A DNA stretch of 64,000 nucleotides, from NCBI GenBank assembly GCA_963836665.1, contig CAWIKL010000001.1, forward strand, positions 186,001 through 250,000, read 5' to 3'. A program made the translations under genes and the position numbers. The DNA is from JAICSD01 sp963836665 (GTDB taxonomy: Bacteria > Acidobacteriota > Vicinamibacteria > Vicinamibacterales > 2-12-FULL-66-21). Positions 1 through 8,929 of the stretch are shown here, piece by piece; the stretch's first letter is position 1, and the number at the start of each line of letters is the position of its first letter. Below the pieces are notes generated by a model, which worked only from the letters and a program-made list of their open reading frames with translations, searched no databases and was not told the origin of the DNA.

Positions 1-221
1 TCGTCTTCTTCGCGTCTCACGGACGATTGCGGATCTGCGTGCGTCGCCAGGCGTCGCATTCGAGCACGTCGCGGAAGCGCTGCAATTCAGAAGTCAGCAG
101 TAGCCGGTAGTCAGAAAAACTAACGGCCGGTGGCCGGTTGGGAGTGGGCCAGAGTCGGTGGTCGTGCCAGTGCGCGGTGACGACGGCGTGCCGGCCGCAC
201 ACTGTCGTCTGGCAGCTGTCT
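1..221. other. Intergenic stretch at window edge, no gene seen
   Basis: No open reading frame here resembles a known family, and no tRNA-like fold was recognised. The stretch lies downstream of the stop codon of the minus-strand lytic transglycosylase. It contains GC-rich short repeats around 124-140 (GGCCGGT copies) that could fold, but there is no T-run to support a terminator call. Confidence 0.4.
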
Positions 222-1965
222 TTACTGGTGGCCGCTCGCGCCGGTCTGGTGCGAGGTCATGATCTTCAACCGCGTGCCAGGGGCGATGCGATTACTCGAG
301 AGCCGGTTCCAGCTCTTGATCTTCGCCACCGTCGTGTCGAAGAGCTGCGCGATCGAAAACAGGGTGTCCCCCTGCCTGACCTTGTAGGTGACAGCGACCA
401 CTCTGGCGGGCTGAGACACGGTCGGCGTGGCAGCCGGTTCGGCGATGTTGCGCGAAGCGACCGCTGAGGGAGCGGTGTGCTCGGTGCGGGCCGCGAGGAT
501 TGTCGCCGGCTGGCGCGGGATGATCAACTCCTGGCCCGGACGCAGATGCGCGGTCAACGACAGGTTATTGGCTTCCGCGACATCGCTTCGCGACACGCCG
601 AAGTGGCGCGCGACAGTGAGCAGCGTCTCGCCCTTCTTGGCGGTGTACCACTTGAAGGTGCTGAAGTCGGCAGGGGAGGCCTCCGCCAGCCGGGCGGTCA
701 GCTTGTCAGCCGTGCCGGCCGGAACCTTGACTTCGTAGTTCGGCTTGGCTGGCGTCGTCCAGCGGCGCAGCTCCGGGTTGAGCTGCTGAATCTCGTCCAC
801 GCTGGTGCCGGCCCACTCCGCGACACGGCGCAGGTCGATCGCCTGCGGCAGCGCGACCTTCTCGTATACGGTCGGCTCGGCCGAGGCAATCTCGAAGCCG
901 GTACTGGGCGGGGTTCCTGCCAATGATCATCGCGGCGAGGATGAGTGGCACGTACTCGCGCGTTTCCTTGGGCAGCCATTTCGACGTCGCGGACAGCTGC
1001 CAGAAATCGTCGACGCCCGATCGCTTCATCGCGCGCGAGACGCGGCCCGGGCCGCCGTTATAGGCGGCGAGCACCATGTTCCAGTCGCCGTCGAACATCG
1101 TGCTCAGGGTCTTCAGGTAGCGCGCCGCGGCGATTGTCGCCTTCTCCGGGTCCGAGCGCTCGTCGATGAACCAGTCGATCTTGAGGTCGTGCTCCTGCGC
1201 CGTCCCCTTCATGAACTGCCACGGCCCCTTGGCGTTGGCTTTCGACAGCGCGTTGGTCTTGAAGGAGCTCTCGATGATCGGGATGTAGGCGAGATCCAGC
1301 GGCAGGCCCTCGGCGCGGAAGACATTCTCGATCATCGGCATGTACTTCGCGCCGCGTTCGAGGCTTTCTTGGATGTAATCGCGCAGCCGTCCCTGGAACA
1401 CTTCCACGTAGGAGAGGATTTTCGCGTTGTCGGGAATCGGAATGTCGTGCGCGTTGTGCTGCAGGTCGGCCTTGACTGCCGCCTGTGTCGCCGCGTCGGC
1501 GGCCGGGGCCGGGAAGGTCGTGGCGTTCTTCAGCAGCTCGTCGATCGGCGCGGCGACGACCCGCTGTTCGGCGAAGCCGTCGCCCTGCGACAGCGCCGTG
1601 ACCTCGTAGGCGTTGACCCGATCGATAAGACGATCGAAATGTTCACGCAGGCGCGCATCGGTGCGCGCGCCGTAGGGCGCATCGAGCAGCACCCCCACGG
1701 CGCGGTCGAAATCCTGCCGTGCCTTTTCGAGGTGGCCCGCCTTCAACTCCTGCTCGCCGGCCTGGAAGTGCGCCTGGGATGTCGCGATCAGTGCGTCAAT
1801 CGGATCAACCAGGGACCTGGCGGGCGCGGACGCCGGCTGTTGGGCCACCGTGACGACCGGAGCGGGGGGCGGGGGGACGCGGACCTGCGGCTTCGGATTG
1901 GCACCACACGCGCCAACCAGTACACAGCACCCGACGCCGAACGTCCTTCGCGGCATTCTCATCAC
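222..1965 (-). CDS. mltD: MltD-type membrane-bound lytic transglycosylase with two LysM domains, interrupted by a +1 frameshift
   Basis: Cleaves the MurNAc-GlcNAc bond of peptidoglycan at the periplasmic face. The N-terminus has a lipobox ending LVGAC, so it is a lipoprotein. The SLT (GH23) domain shows the catalytic Glu in IIESSF, then GPWQFM and AAYNGGPGRV. Two LysM repeats follow (YTAKKGETLLTVARHF and YKVRQGDTLFSIAQLF). The reading frame breaks after Tyr355: one extra C at 900/901 (sense strand) moves the LysM half to another frame. Removing it restores NPAQY-GFEIASAEP and a protein of about 580 residues. The first codon of the longest frame is GTG, with ATG directly after it. Family assignment is firm; whether the gene is truly broken is open. 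Confidence 0.88.
900..901 (-). other. Frameshift site in mltD: extra C after AGTAC
   Basis: On the sense strand CAGTACCGGCTT breaks the frame, while CAGTACGGCTT would keep it. The conserved residues before (RNPAQY) and after (GFEI) are joined only if one C is dropped. Confidence 0.85.
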
Positions 1966-2131
1966 GCTGGAGCACTCCCTTGGGGGACGGCTAATGGATG
2001 ACCTTGGCGCCTGCCGTCGTGCAATAGCCTTGCCCTGTAGAGATCGTAAACGCAGCTGGGCGGTCAGGATATCAACCAGCCGGGCGACCGGTCAACCATA
2101 AAACCAATCCGCTCAACAATAAAGGGTCTTC

Positions 2132-3892
2132 CTATCGGGGCCACTGAGCCTGGACGAACACCCGGTGCTGGTCGCCTAGATCGCGCGCTGCCGGGGTGAC
2201 GATCGTCCGCTCCCCTATGACGATTTTGCGCGATTGTCTTACCGCTAGACGGACGTCCTCCTCACACACGAAATCGGTCGGCTTTTCGTCGTTCTTCTGT
2301 TCTGGCGGCTCGAATGGCCTGCGTCCTGCCGGCTCAGCCGAAGGCTTTGTATCAGCTGCCACCGGACCCGCGGGAGCTCTGTATCCCCTCGATCCAAGGA
2401 ATTCATCAATTCTGCGCGCCAGCACGTCAGCCGGAATACCACCGGGTAGTGGTGGCCCGGGCGGAGGCTTTGGCAGGTTCACGACATTGGACGAGCCGTA
2501 GGCCGCTGCGGCCGGGGCAGGCGGTCGCACGACTGCGGGATTGGTCTCGTAGGCCAAGCGTTTGATATTGATGAGGTGTCGCGGAGAAATGTTATCTGAC
2601 GTAATGTTGCCGCCCCAGCCGCCGCAGCCCAGCGTCATCGACGGGTCCAGCCCCGTCGTCAGACCGATCGACCCGTGGGTGGTCGGCGTATTGACCACGA
2701 TCCGGTAGGCGGGCTTCTTCAGGCCAAACTCGAGAATGATCTGATCGTTGCGCGAATGGATCGACATGGTGTGTCCCATGCCGCCATAGCGCAGGATCTC
2801 CTTGCAGCGCTCGCAGCCCTCTTTCCAGTCCGCGACCGTATAGAAGGACAGCACCGGCGCCAGCTTCTCGATCGACAGCGGATAGTCGCGGCCGACGCCT
2901 TTCAACTCGGCGATGAGTACGCGCGTCCCCGGCGGGACGCTGATTCCGGCCGCTTGCGCGATCGCGGTGGCCGGACGCCCGACGAGCGCCGGGTTGGGCA
3001 GCCGGTTCGCGCCGAGCAATGCCTTCGCGACCTTGTCGGCCTCGTCGGGCGACAGGAAGTACGAACCGTTCCTGACGAACTCACGCTTCACGTCTTCCAC
3101 GATCGGCGCGTCAACCACGACGGAGTTAGGCGAGGAGCACAGCACGCCGTTGTCGAAGGTCTTGCCGGTAACGACGTCGAGCACAGCCTTGGCCACGTCG
3201 GCGGACCGTTCGATGTACGACGGCGCGTTGCCCGGGCCAACACCGTATGCGGGTTTGCCGGCCGAGTAGGCGGCCCGGACCAGGCCCATTCCGCCGGTCG
3301 CCAGGATGACGGCGATTTCCTTCGCCTTCATCAGTTCCTGCGTCCCCTCGAGCGTCACCGTCGTCATCCAGTTGATCGCGGCTTCGGGCGCGCCGGCGCG
3401 GCGGGCGGCCTCGTTCATGATTTCGGCGACGCGCGAGATGCAACGGACGGCGGAAGGGTGCGGGCTGATGACGATCGGGCATCGCGCCTTGATGCAGATG
3501 AGGATCTTGTAAATCGCGGTCGACGTCGGGTTGGTCGTCGGGACGATTGCGCAAACGACGCCGAACGGATCCGCGATCTCGATGACCTTGCGATCCTCGA
3601 GGCGGCGAATCACCCCGACCGTCTTCATCGGCCGAATGAACTTGTAGATTTTTTCGGAGGCGAAGAGGTTTTTCTGAACCTTGTCTGCGACGACGCCGTA
3701 GCCGGTTTCCTCATGGGCCAGGCGGGCGAGCGCTTCGGCCTGCAGCGTCACCGCGGCGGCCATGGCGTCGACGAGCGTGTCGATCTGTTCCTGAGAGAAC
3801 TCTGCAAGCACCGGCGCGGCCGCCTTGGCGCGTCGCGCCAGCGATCGCGCCTCGGCGATGGAGGCAAGATCGCGATCGGTCTGGGCCGTCAT
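2132..3892 (-). CDS. CoA-acylating aldehyde dehydrogenase (EutE/PduP-like) with long C-terminal extension, microcompartment-associated
   Basis: Converts an aldehyde, NAD+ and CoA into acyl-CoA, probably inside a bacterial microcompartment. The dehydrogenase core spans about residues 1-458, with TTNPTSTAIYK near 120, a glycine-rich VGPGNAP near 218 and the catalytic Cys252 in FDNGVLCSS. The remaining 128 residues are extra compared with EutE/PduP (about 460 residues). They hold a Pro/Ala linker, a short amphipathic helix at about 486-503 (IPADVLARRIDEFLGSRG) that looks like an encapsulation peptide, a second linker, and a 45-residue end with VTPAARDL. The gene follows a BMC shell gene (stop 3915, start 3892) in the same direction, probably one operon. 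The substrate cannot be told from sequence. Confidence 0.88.
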   Translation of the reverse strand: MTAQTDRDLASIAEARSLARRAKAAAPVLAEFSQEQIDTLVDAMAAAVTLQAEALARLAHEETGYGVVADKVQKNLFASEKIYKFIRPMKTVGVIRRLEDRKVIEIADPFGVVCAIVPTTNPTSTAIYKILICIKARCPIVISPHPSAVRCISRVAEIMNEAARRAGAPEAAINWMTTVTLEGTQELMKAKEIAVILATGGMGLVRAAYSAGKPAYGVGPGNAPSYIERSADVAKAVLDVVTGKTFDNGVLCSSPNSVVVDAPIVEDVKREFVRNGSYFLSPDEADKVAKALLGANRLPNPALVGRPATAIAQAAGISVPPGTRVLIAELKGVGRDYPLSIEKLAPVLSFYTVADWKEGCERCKEILRYGGMGHTMSIHSRNDQIILEFGLKKPAYRIVVNTPTTHGSIGLTTGLDPSMTLGCGGWGGNITSDNISPRHLINIKRLAYETNPAVVRPPAPAAAAYGSSNVVNLPKPPPGPPLPGGIPADVLARRIDEFLGSRGYRAPAGPVAADTKPSAEPAGRRPFEPPEQKNDEKPTDFVCEEDVRLAVRQSRKIVIGERTIVTPAARDLGDQHRVFVQAQWPR

Positions 3893-3914
3893 GTCCTGCT
3901 GCTACCGCGCGGGG

Positions 3915-4205
3915 CTAGGACGCTTTGGCGTCCTTGGGGGCTTTCGGGAGGATCTTCTCGACTTCGCTGTGCGGGCGCGGGATGACGTGGACTGAGATGA
4001 GCTCGCCGACGCGCCGCGCCGCAGCAGCCCCGGCGTCGGTCGACGCTTTCACAGCGCCGACGTCGCCGCGGATGAGCACAGTGACATAGCCCGCGCCGAT
4101 GTATTCCTTGCCGATGAGCACGACGTTCGCCGCCTTGACCATCGCGTCGGCGGCCTCGATGGACCCGATCAGGCCCCGCGTTTCGACCAAACCCAATGCA
4201 TCCAC
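3915..4205 (-). CDS. Bacterial microcompartment hexameric shell protein (BMC-H, PduA/EutM/CcmK family)
   Basis: A 96-residue single BMC domain that forms hexameric facets of a protein shell. Motifs typical of the family are LGLVETRGLIGSIEAADAM at the N-terminus, the pore loop in KEYIGAGYVTV, and LIRGDVGAVKASTDAG. I place the start at GTG 4205, because the family N-terminus begins here and any longer reading would run into the divergent gene starting at 4276. No clear ribosome binding site is visible. It is the first gene of a two-gene unit with the acylating aldehyde dehydrogenase. No BMC-T, BMC-P (EutN/CcmL) pentamer, signature lyase, alcohol dehydrogenase or PduL lies in the window. Confidence 0.9.
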   Translation of the reverse strand: MDALGLVETRGLIGSIEAADAMVKAANVVLIGKEYIGAGYVTVLIRGDVGAVKASTDAGAAAARRVGELISVHVIPRPHSEVEKILPKAPKDAKAS

Positions 4206-4275
4206 GTGGTGAACGCTAACATATTGCTGTACCTGCCACAACTGCTGTACTATCCGCGGCTGGCTTCGCTTTAAG

Positions 4276-5145
4276 ATGCGCAACACAGTTCGCGGTCTGA
4301 TCACCGGTTTTCTCATCGCCTTCGCCCTTGCGGGCTGCCACGGCAAGCAGGCCAACGAGCCGGCCGTCGCCACACCGTCCGTTTCGTTCAGCAAGGATCG
4401 GGTTCCGATCGGCAGTGCCACGACGCTGACCTACAAGTTCGTGGTGGCGCCGGACGCGAAGTTCACCAAGGACTACTGGGTGTTCGTGCACGTGCTAGAT
4501 CCGGAGGGGGAGCAGATGTGGACCGACGACCACCTGCCCCCGACGCCCACCAGCAAGTGGCAGCCTGGACAGACCGTCGAGTACAAGCGGACGATTTTCG
4601 TTCCGAATTACCCGTACATCGGAGAAGCGATCGTCCGTCTCGGACTCTACGATCCGGCAACTGGCCAGCGCCTCGTCCTCAACGCGCAGGAAGCATCGCG
4701 CCGCGAGTATGTCGTCAGCAAGGTGCAGATCCTGGCCTCGTCGGAGAACATTTACCTGATTCCGAAAGACGGCTGGCACCCGACTGAGGTCGATCCAAAG
4801 AACCCGCAGAACGAGTGGCAATGGACGAAGAAGACCGCCACGATCGCGTTCAAGAACCCGAAGAAGGACTCGACGCTTTACCTGCAGTACGACGCCCGCG
4901 TCGATCTCTTCAACCCGCCTCAGCAGGTGACGCTGAAGATCGGAGACCAGCCGGTGGGGCAGTTCGCCGCGGACTCAAAAGGGCCGGCTCTGCTCACGTT
5001 CCCCTTGACCGCGGCGCAGCTCGGATCGGCCGACACGGTCGAACTATCCATCGACGCCGACAAGACGTTCAAACCGGGTGGGCCCGACCCGCGTGAGCTC
5101 GGCATCCGCGTATTCCATACCTACGTGGAACCTAAGAATCCTTAG
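4276..5145 (+). CDS. Predicted lipoprotein of unknown function
   Basis: A 289-residue protein with a signal peptide and a clear lipobox, FALAGC (Cys near residue 21), so it should be anchored in the outer or inner membrane facing the periplasm. The rest looks beta-rich, with short Ig-like stretches and no catalytic motif I recognise. It is divergent from the microcompartment genes, with a 70-base gap that must hold both promoters. I do not recognise the family and assign no function. Confidence 0.7.
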   Translation: MRNTVRGLITGFLIAFALAGCHGKQANEPAVATPSVSFSKDRVPIGSATTLTYKFVVAPDAKFTKDYWVFVHVLDPEGEQMWTDDHLPPTPTSKWQPGQTVEYKRTIFVPNYPYIGEAIVRLGLYDPATGQRLVLNAQEASRREYVVSKVQILASSENIYLIPKDGWHPTEVDPKNPQNEWQWTKKTATIAFKNPKKDSTLYLQYDARVDLFNPPQQVTLKIGDQPVGQFAADSKGPALLTFPLTAAQLGSADTVELSIDADKTFKPGGPDPRELGIRVFHTYVEPKNP

Positions 5146-5251
5146 TATCTCAACCGCAATCCCCAATCCGCACCAGGTCGGAGGGGTCAAGAAGCTCGAC
5201 TGTAGTGATTCTGGACAGTCGGCCAACCAAGTGCTAGTATCCTTCGTCCCA

Positions 5252-5938
5252 ATGCAGGTGTTGAAGACTGCCCGGATCGTGATGGCCGCATGTGTATGCG
5301 TCGTGGGCGCTTCGTCGCTGGCGTCGGCCGAAATCGTCTTCATGACGTCGGGTGGGACGCTGTCGGTCAAGGGACACACGACCGAAGGGGACAGCATCAC
5401 GTTGATGCTGCGCGCGGGCGGAACCGTTACCTGCGACAAGCAGCTCATCGAGAAGATCGTTCCGGACGAAGTGCCGCACCCCGAGCCGTCCCGGGACGTC
5501 GTGACACCGACGGCGCTGCCAGTAGCGATGGGGCTCATGAAGACGGCCGGGCTCCGCGACACCGCATACGCCGACATGATCAGCACGACCGCCGAGACCT
5601 ACGGTGTAGACCCTGTGCTGGTGCAGGCACTCATCCAGGTCGAATCCAACTACAACCCGCGATCCCGCTCGGCCAAAGGGGCGATGGGGCTGATGCAGCT
5701 GATGCCGTCGGTGGCCAAGGAATACAGGGTTCGCAACGCCTACGATCCCGCGTCGAACATCGACGCCGGAGTGCGCAAGCTCAAGTCGCTGATCGAGTCG
5801 GCGAAGGGGAACCTGTCGCTCGCGTTGGCCGCGTACAACGCCGGCGAGGCGGCCGTCAGCAAGTTCGGTGGTGTTCCTCCCTATCGCGAGACACAGAACT
5901 ACGTGTCACGCATCCTGAGCCTCGTCGGCGCGCGTTAA
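5252..5938 (+). CDS. Lytic transglycosylase, SLT domain (GH23)
   Basis: Secreted peptidoglycan lytic transglycosylase of 228 residues. A signal peptide ends near SSLASA. A short beta-strand region like the N-terminal part of similar soluble transglycosylases follows (IVFMTSGGTLSVKGH). The catalytic domain has the Glu in QALIQVESNYNPRSRS, then GAMGLMQLMP and LALAAYNAGEAAV, all standard GH23 motifs. The ATG at 5252 is chosen because it begins a good signal peptide; a longer in-frame reading would overlap the upstream lipoprotein gene. It is the second transglycosylase within 6 kb. Confidence 0.88.
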   Translation: MQVLKTARIVMAACVCVVGASSLASAEIVFMTSGGTLSVKGHTTEGDSITLMLRAGGTVTCDKQLIEKIVPDEVPHPEPSRDVVTPTALPVAMGLMKTAGLRDTAYADMISTTAETYGVDPVLVQALIQVESNYNPRSRSAKGAMGLMQLMPSVAKEYRVRNAYDPASNIDAGVRKLKSLIESAKGNLSLALAAYNAGEAAVSKFGGVPPYRETQNYVSRILSLVGAR

Positions 5939-6034
5939 GCCTGTTAAATCTTCCGTTCCCGGACCCAGCCAGGGCCCGGATAACTCCGTCTAATCCAATT
6001 AGTTGTGTAGAATTGGCGGGAGTTCGCCTTACTG

Positions 6035-7255
6035 ATGGAGTTTAGATGCAGGCTCGGCACGCCCGGGGGCGAGGTCATCGAAGGCGTCTACGCCGCCGAT
6101 AGCGAGGCCCGCCTCCGCCGCGAGTTCGAGGAAAAGGGACTTTACGTCCTCGCCATTCAGCAGGCCGGCCGCCGCGCGCTGGCGGGGGTCCATTTGCCGG
6201 CCCTGCCGAAGCGGCGGACCGTGTCGAGCCGAGAGTTCCTGGTATTCAACCAGGAGCTGGCGACGTTGCTCAAGGCGGGGATGCCGCTCGTGCAATCGCT
6301 CGACATCTTGCGTCGGCGCGTGGCCAATCCCAGCTTCAAGGCGGTGCTCGACGACGTGCACGAGCGGGTGCGGTCGGGCAGCGCGCTGTCCGAGGCGTTC
6401 GAGGCGCATGGCGCTCTGTTTCCGGGCGTCTACACGGCATCGCTCCTCGCCGGGGAGAAGTCAGGCAACCTCGAGTCGGTCCTGCGGCGTTACGTCAGCT
6501 ACGTGAAGATCGTGTCGAGTGTGAAGCGCAAGACGATCTCGGCGTTGGTCTACCCGGTAATCCTGGTCGTGCTGTCGCTCTGCGTCGTGACGATCATCGT
6601 GGTCAAGGTCGTGCCGGAGTTCGGCGCGTTCTACAACCAGTTCGGCAAGGAGCTGCCGCTCTCGACGCGCGTGATCGTCGCGGTCTCCGCGTTCGTGACG
6701 ACGTACTACTACTTGATCCTGGCGGTAGCTGTCCTGGCGGCGCTAGGGGTCTACGGCTGGGTCAAGCAACCCGGCCAGCGGCGGCGGTTGGACCGTCTGA
6801 TTCTCAGGCTGCCGATGATCGGACCGATCGCGCAGAAGTTCTCGACGGCGCAGGGCTCGCGAACGCTGGCGACCCTGCTCGGCGGGGGCATCCCGCTCGT
6901 CAACGCGCTCGAAGTGACGTCGCGCTCGCTCGGCAACCAGTACATGGCGGGCGAACTGCTGAGCGCCGCGCAGCAAGTGCGCGAAGGGCGTTCGCTCGCG
7001 GCCGCGATGCTGGACAGCGGCGTTTATCCCGACGTCGCGATCAAGATGATCGAGGTCGGCGAGTCGACAGGCGCGCTGCAGGAGATGCTCAACAGCCTGT
7101 CGGACTTCTACGACGAGGAGATCGACACAAACCTGGGCCGGTTCATCACGATCGTCGAACCAGCCCTGCTGGTGATCATGGGGATCGTCATCGCGGGCCT
7201 GCTGCTGTCGCTGTACATGCCTCTCTTCAACCTGTCTTCGGCGCTGAATGGATAG
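6035..7255 (+). CDS. pilC: Type II secretion/type IV pilus inner-membrane platform protein (GspF/PilC family)
   Basis: Platform protein of a pilus or type II secretion machine. 406 residues is the normal size. An N-terminal region (about 1-60) is followed by two repeated T2SSF domains, each with a conserved pattern (FNQELATLLKAGMPLVQSLDIL and STAQGSRTLATLLGGGIPLVNAL) and long membrane helices near 170-190, 225-245 and 375-400. It is the first gene of an operon continuing to 15173; the next gene overlaps its stop by 8 bases. The names GspF and PilC are equally defensible; the PilM-PilN-PilO genes downstream favour a pilus-type machine. Confidence 0.93.
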   Translation: MEFRCRLGTPGGEVIEGVYAADSEARLRREFEEKGLYVLAIQQAGRRALAGVHLPALPKRRTVSSREFLVFNQELATLLKAGMPLVQSLDILRRRVANPSFKAVLDDVHERVRSGSALSEAFEAHGALFPGVYTASLLAGEKSGNLESVLRRYVSYVKIVSSVKRKTISALVYPVILVVLSLCVVTIIVVKVVPEFGAFYNQFGKELPLSTRVIVAVSAFVTTYYYLILAVAVLAALGVYGWVKQPGQRRRLDRLILRLPMIGPIAQKFSTAQGSRTLATLLGGGIPLVNALEVTSRSLGNQYMAGELLSAAQQVREGRSLAAAMLDSGVYPDVAIKMIEVGESTGALQEMLNSLSDFYDEEIDTNLGRFITIVEPALLVIMGIVIAGLLLSLYMPLFNLSSALNG

Positions 7256-8927
7256 CACCATGGATACCAAGCCGACCACGGTCGAGGCGACGCCGGCGGA
7301 GCTCTACGCCGACACCGCCGCGCCGCAGCGCTCGGCGGCGGAGCTGGCGGCCGAAGTCGCAGAAGCGCGCCGTCTGGCCGAGCGCTACCGGCTGCCCTTC
7401 CTCGACCTGGCACACTTCAACATCGATCACGATCTGTTCCGCACCATTCCGGCGGAGCTGATGCTGCGCTACAATTTCGTCCCCTACCGGCGCGAGGGCA
7501 ACGCGCTCGCGATCATCGTCAGCGATCCGCGCGACCTGCCGATGATCGACGAGCTCGGCATGTTGCTCGGCGCGCCGATCAAGGTGATCGTGGCCGCGCC
7601 TTCGGCGATCCAGGGCATCCTCAAGAAGAGCGAGAGCTCGACGCGCGTGCTCGAGGAAGCGACCGAGAGCTTCCAGCTGCAGATTCTCCGCGAGGACGAG
7701 CAGGGGAACGAGGAGCAGCTCAGCGTCGACAAGCTGACTGCCGACACCAGCCCGGTCATCCGCCTGGTCGACACCACGATCTACACTGCGCTGCAGCGGC
7801 GGGCCAGCGACATCCACATCGAAACGCAGGACGACGCCGTCCACGTGAAATACCGCATCGACGGCGTGCTGCAGTCGGCGATGCGGCCGATCGACAAGCG
7901 CTTCCACAGCACGATCATCTCGCGCGTCAAGGTCATGGCCGAGCTCGACATCGCCGAGAAGCGCGTGCCGCAGGACGGCCGCTTCAGGCTCCGCCTCGGC
8001 GGCAAGACCATCGACTTCCGCGTCTCGATCATGCCGAGCGCGCACGGCGAGGACGCGGTCATCCGCATTCTCGACAAGGAGTCGATCAGCGAACAGTTCA
8101 CCGAGCTGCGCCTCGACATCCTGGGCTTCCCTGAGGACGAGCTGCGGCGATTCCGCAAGTACATTCGCGAACCCTATGGGATGGTCCTGGTCACCGGCCC
8201 GACCGGCTCCGGCAAGACGACGACGCTCTACGCGGCGCTGTCAGAGATCAAGACGGTCGAGGACAAGATCATTACGATCGAGGATCCGGTCGAGTACCAG
8301 CTGCGTGGCATCACCCAGATTCCGATCAACGAGAAGAAGGGGCTGACTTTTGCGCGCGGGCTGCGCTCGATCCTGCGGCACGATCCCGACAAGATCATGG
8401 TCGGCGAAATTCGCGACAACGAGACGGCGCAGATCGCGATCAACTCGGCGCTGACCGGCCACCTGGTGTTCACGACGGTCCACGCCAACAACGTCATCGA
8501 CGTGCTCGGCCGCTTCCTCAACATGGGCGTCGAGCCCTACCAGTTCGTCTCGGCGCTGAACTGCGTGCTGGCGCAGCGGCTGGTACGGAAGATCTGCGTG
8601 CACTGCAAGCGGTCGGCGAAGATCACGCGCGAGCAGCTCACCGAGTCGGCCATGGATCCCAACCTGGCCGACAGCGGCCTGTTCTTCGAGGGCGGCGGCT
8701 GCATCGAGTGTAGCGGCACCGGATTCAAGGGGCGCGACGCCATCTGCGAGCTGCTCGATCTGTCCGATAACATTCGCGAGATCATCCTGGCCCGGCGGCC
8801 GAACTCGGAAGTGAAGAAGGCGGCGCGGGAAGAAGGGATGCGTTCGCTGCGCGAGTCGGCGGTCGAGCGCGTCCTCGGTGGCGTCACCACGCTGCGCGAA
8901 ATCAACAAGGTCACCTTCGTCGAGTAG
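7248..8927 (+). CDS. pilB: Pilus assembly/type II secretion ATPase (PilB/GspE family)
   Basis: Hexameric cytoplasmic ATPase that drives pilin or pseudopilin assembly. 559 residues. An N-terminal GspE_N domain is followed by the ATPase domain with Walker A GPTGSGKTTTLYAAL, an Asp box (ITIEDPVEYQL), Walker B (KIMVGEIRDNETA) and a His box (GHLVFTTVHANN). A zinc tetracysteine motif is present near the C-terminus (CVHCK and CIECSG). The ATG at 7248 overlaps the pilC stop, which suggests translational coupling; ATG 7260 is an alternative. No PilT retraction ATPase is in the window. Confidence 0.94.
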   Translation: MDSTMDTKPTTVEATPAELYADTAAPQRSAAELAAEVAEARRLAERYRLPFLDLAHFNIDHDLFRTIPAELMLRYNFVPYRREGNALAIIVSDPRDLPMIDELGMLLGAPIKVIVAAPSAIQGILKKSESSTRVLEEATESFQLQILREDEQGNEEQLSVDKLTADTSPVIRLVDTTIYTALQRRASDIHIETQDDAVHVKYRIDGVLQSAMRPIDKRFHSTIISRVKVMAELDIAEKRVPQDGRFRLRLGGKTIDFRVSIMPSAHGEDAVIRILDKESISEQFTELRLDILGFPEDELRRFRKYIREPYGMVLVTGPTGSGKTTTLYAALSEIKTVEDKIITIEDPVEYQLRGITQIPINEKKGLTFARGLRSILRHDPDKIMVGEIRDNETAQIAINSALTGHLVFTTVHANNVIDVLGRFLNMGVEPYQFVSALNCVLAQRLVRKICVHCKRSAKITREQLTESAMDPNLADSGLFFEGGGCIECSGTGFKGRDAICELLDLSDNIREIILARRPNSEVKKAAREEGMRSLRESAVERVLGGVTTLREINKVTFVE

Positions 8928-8929
8928 CG

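Noticed and set aside
6014..6028. Sigma-54-like promoter (TGGC ... TCGCC) before pilC
   Set aside because: The spacing between the GG and GC pairs is one base short of the required distance, the -12 element lacks TTGC, and it lies too close to the start codon.
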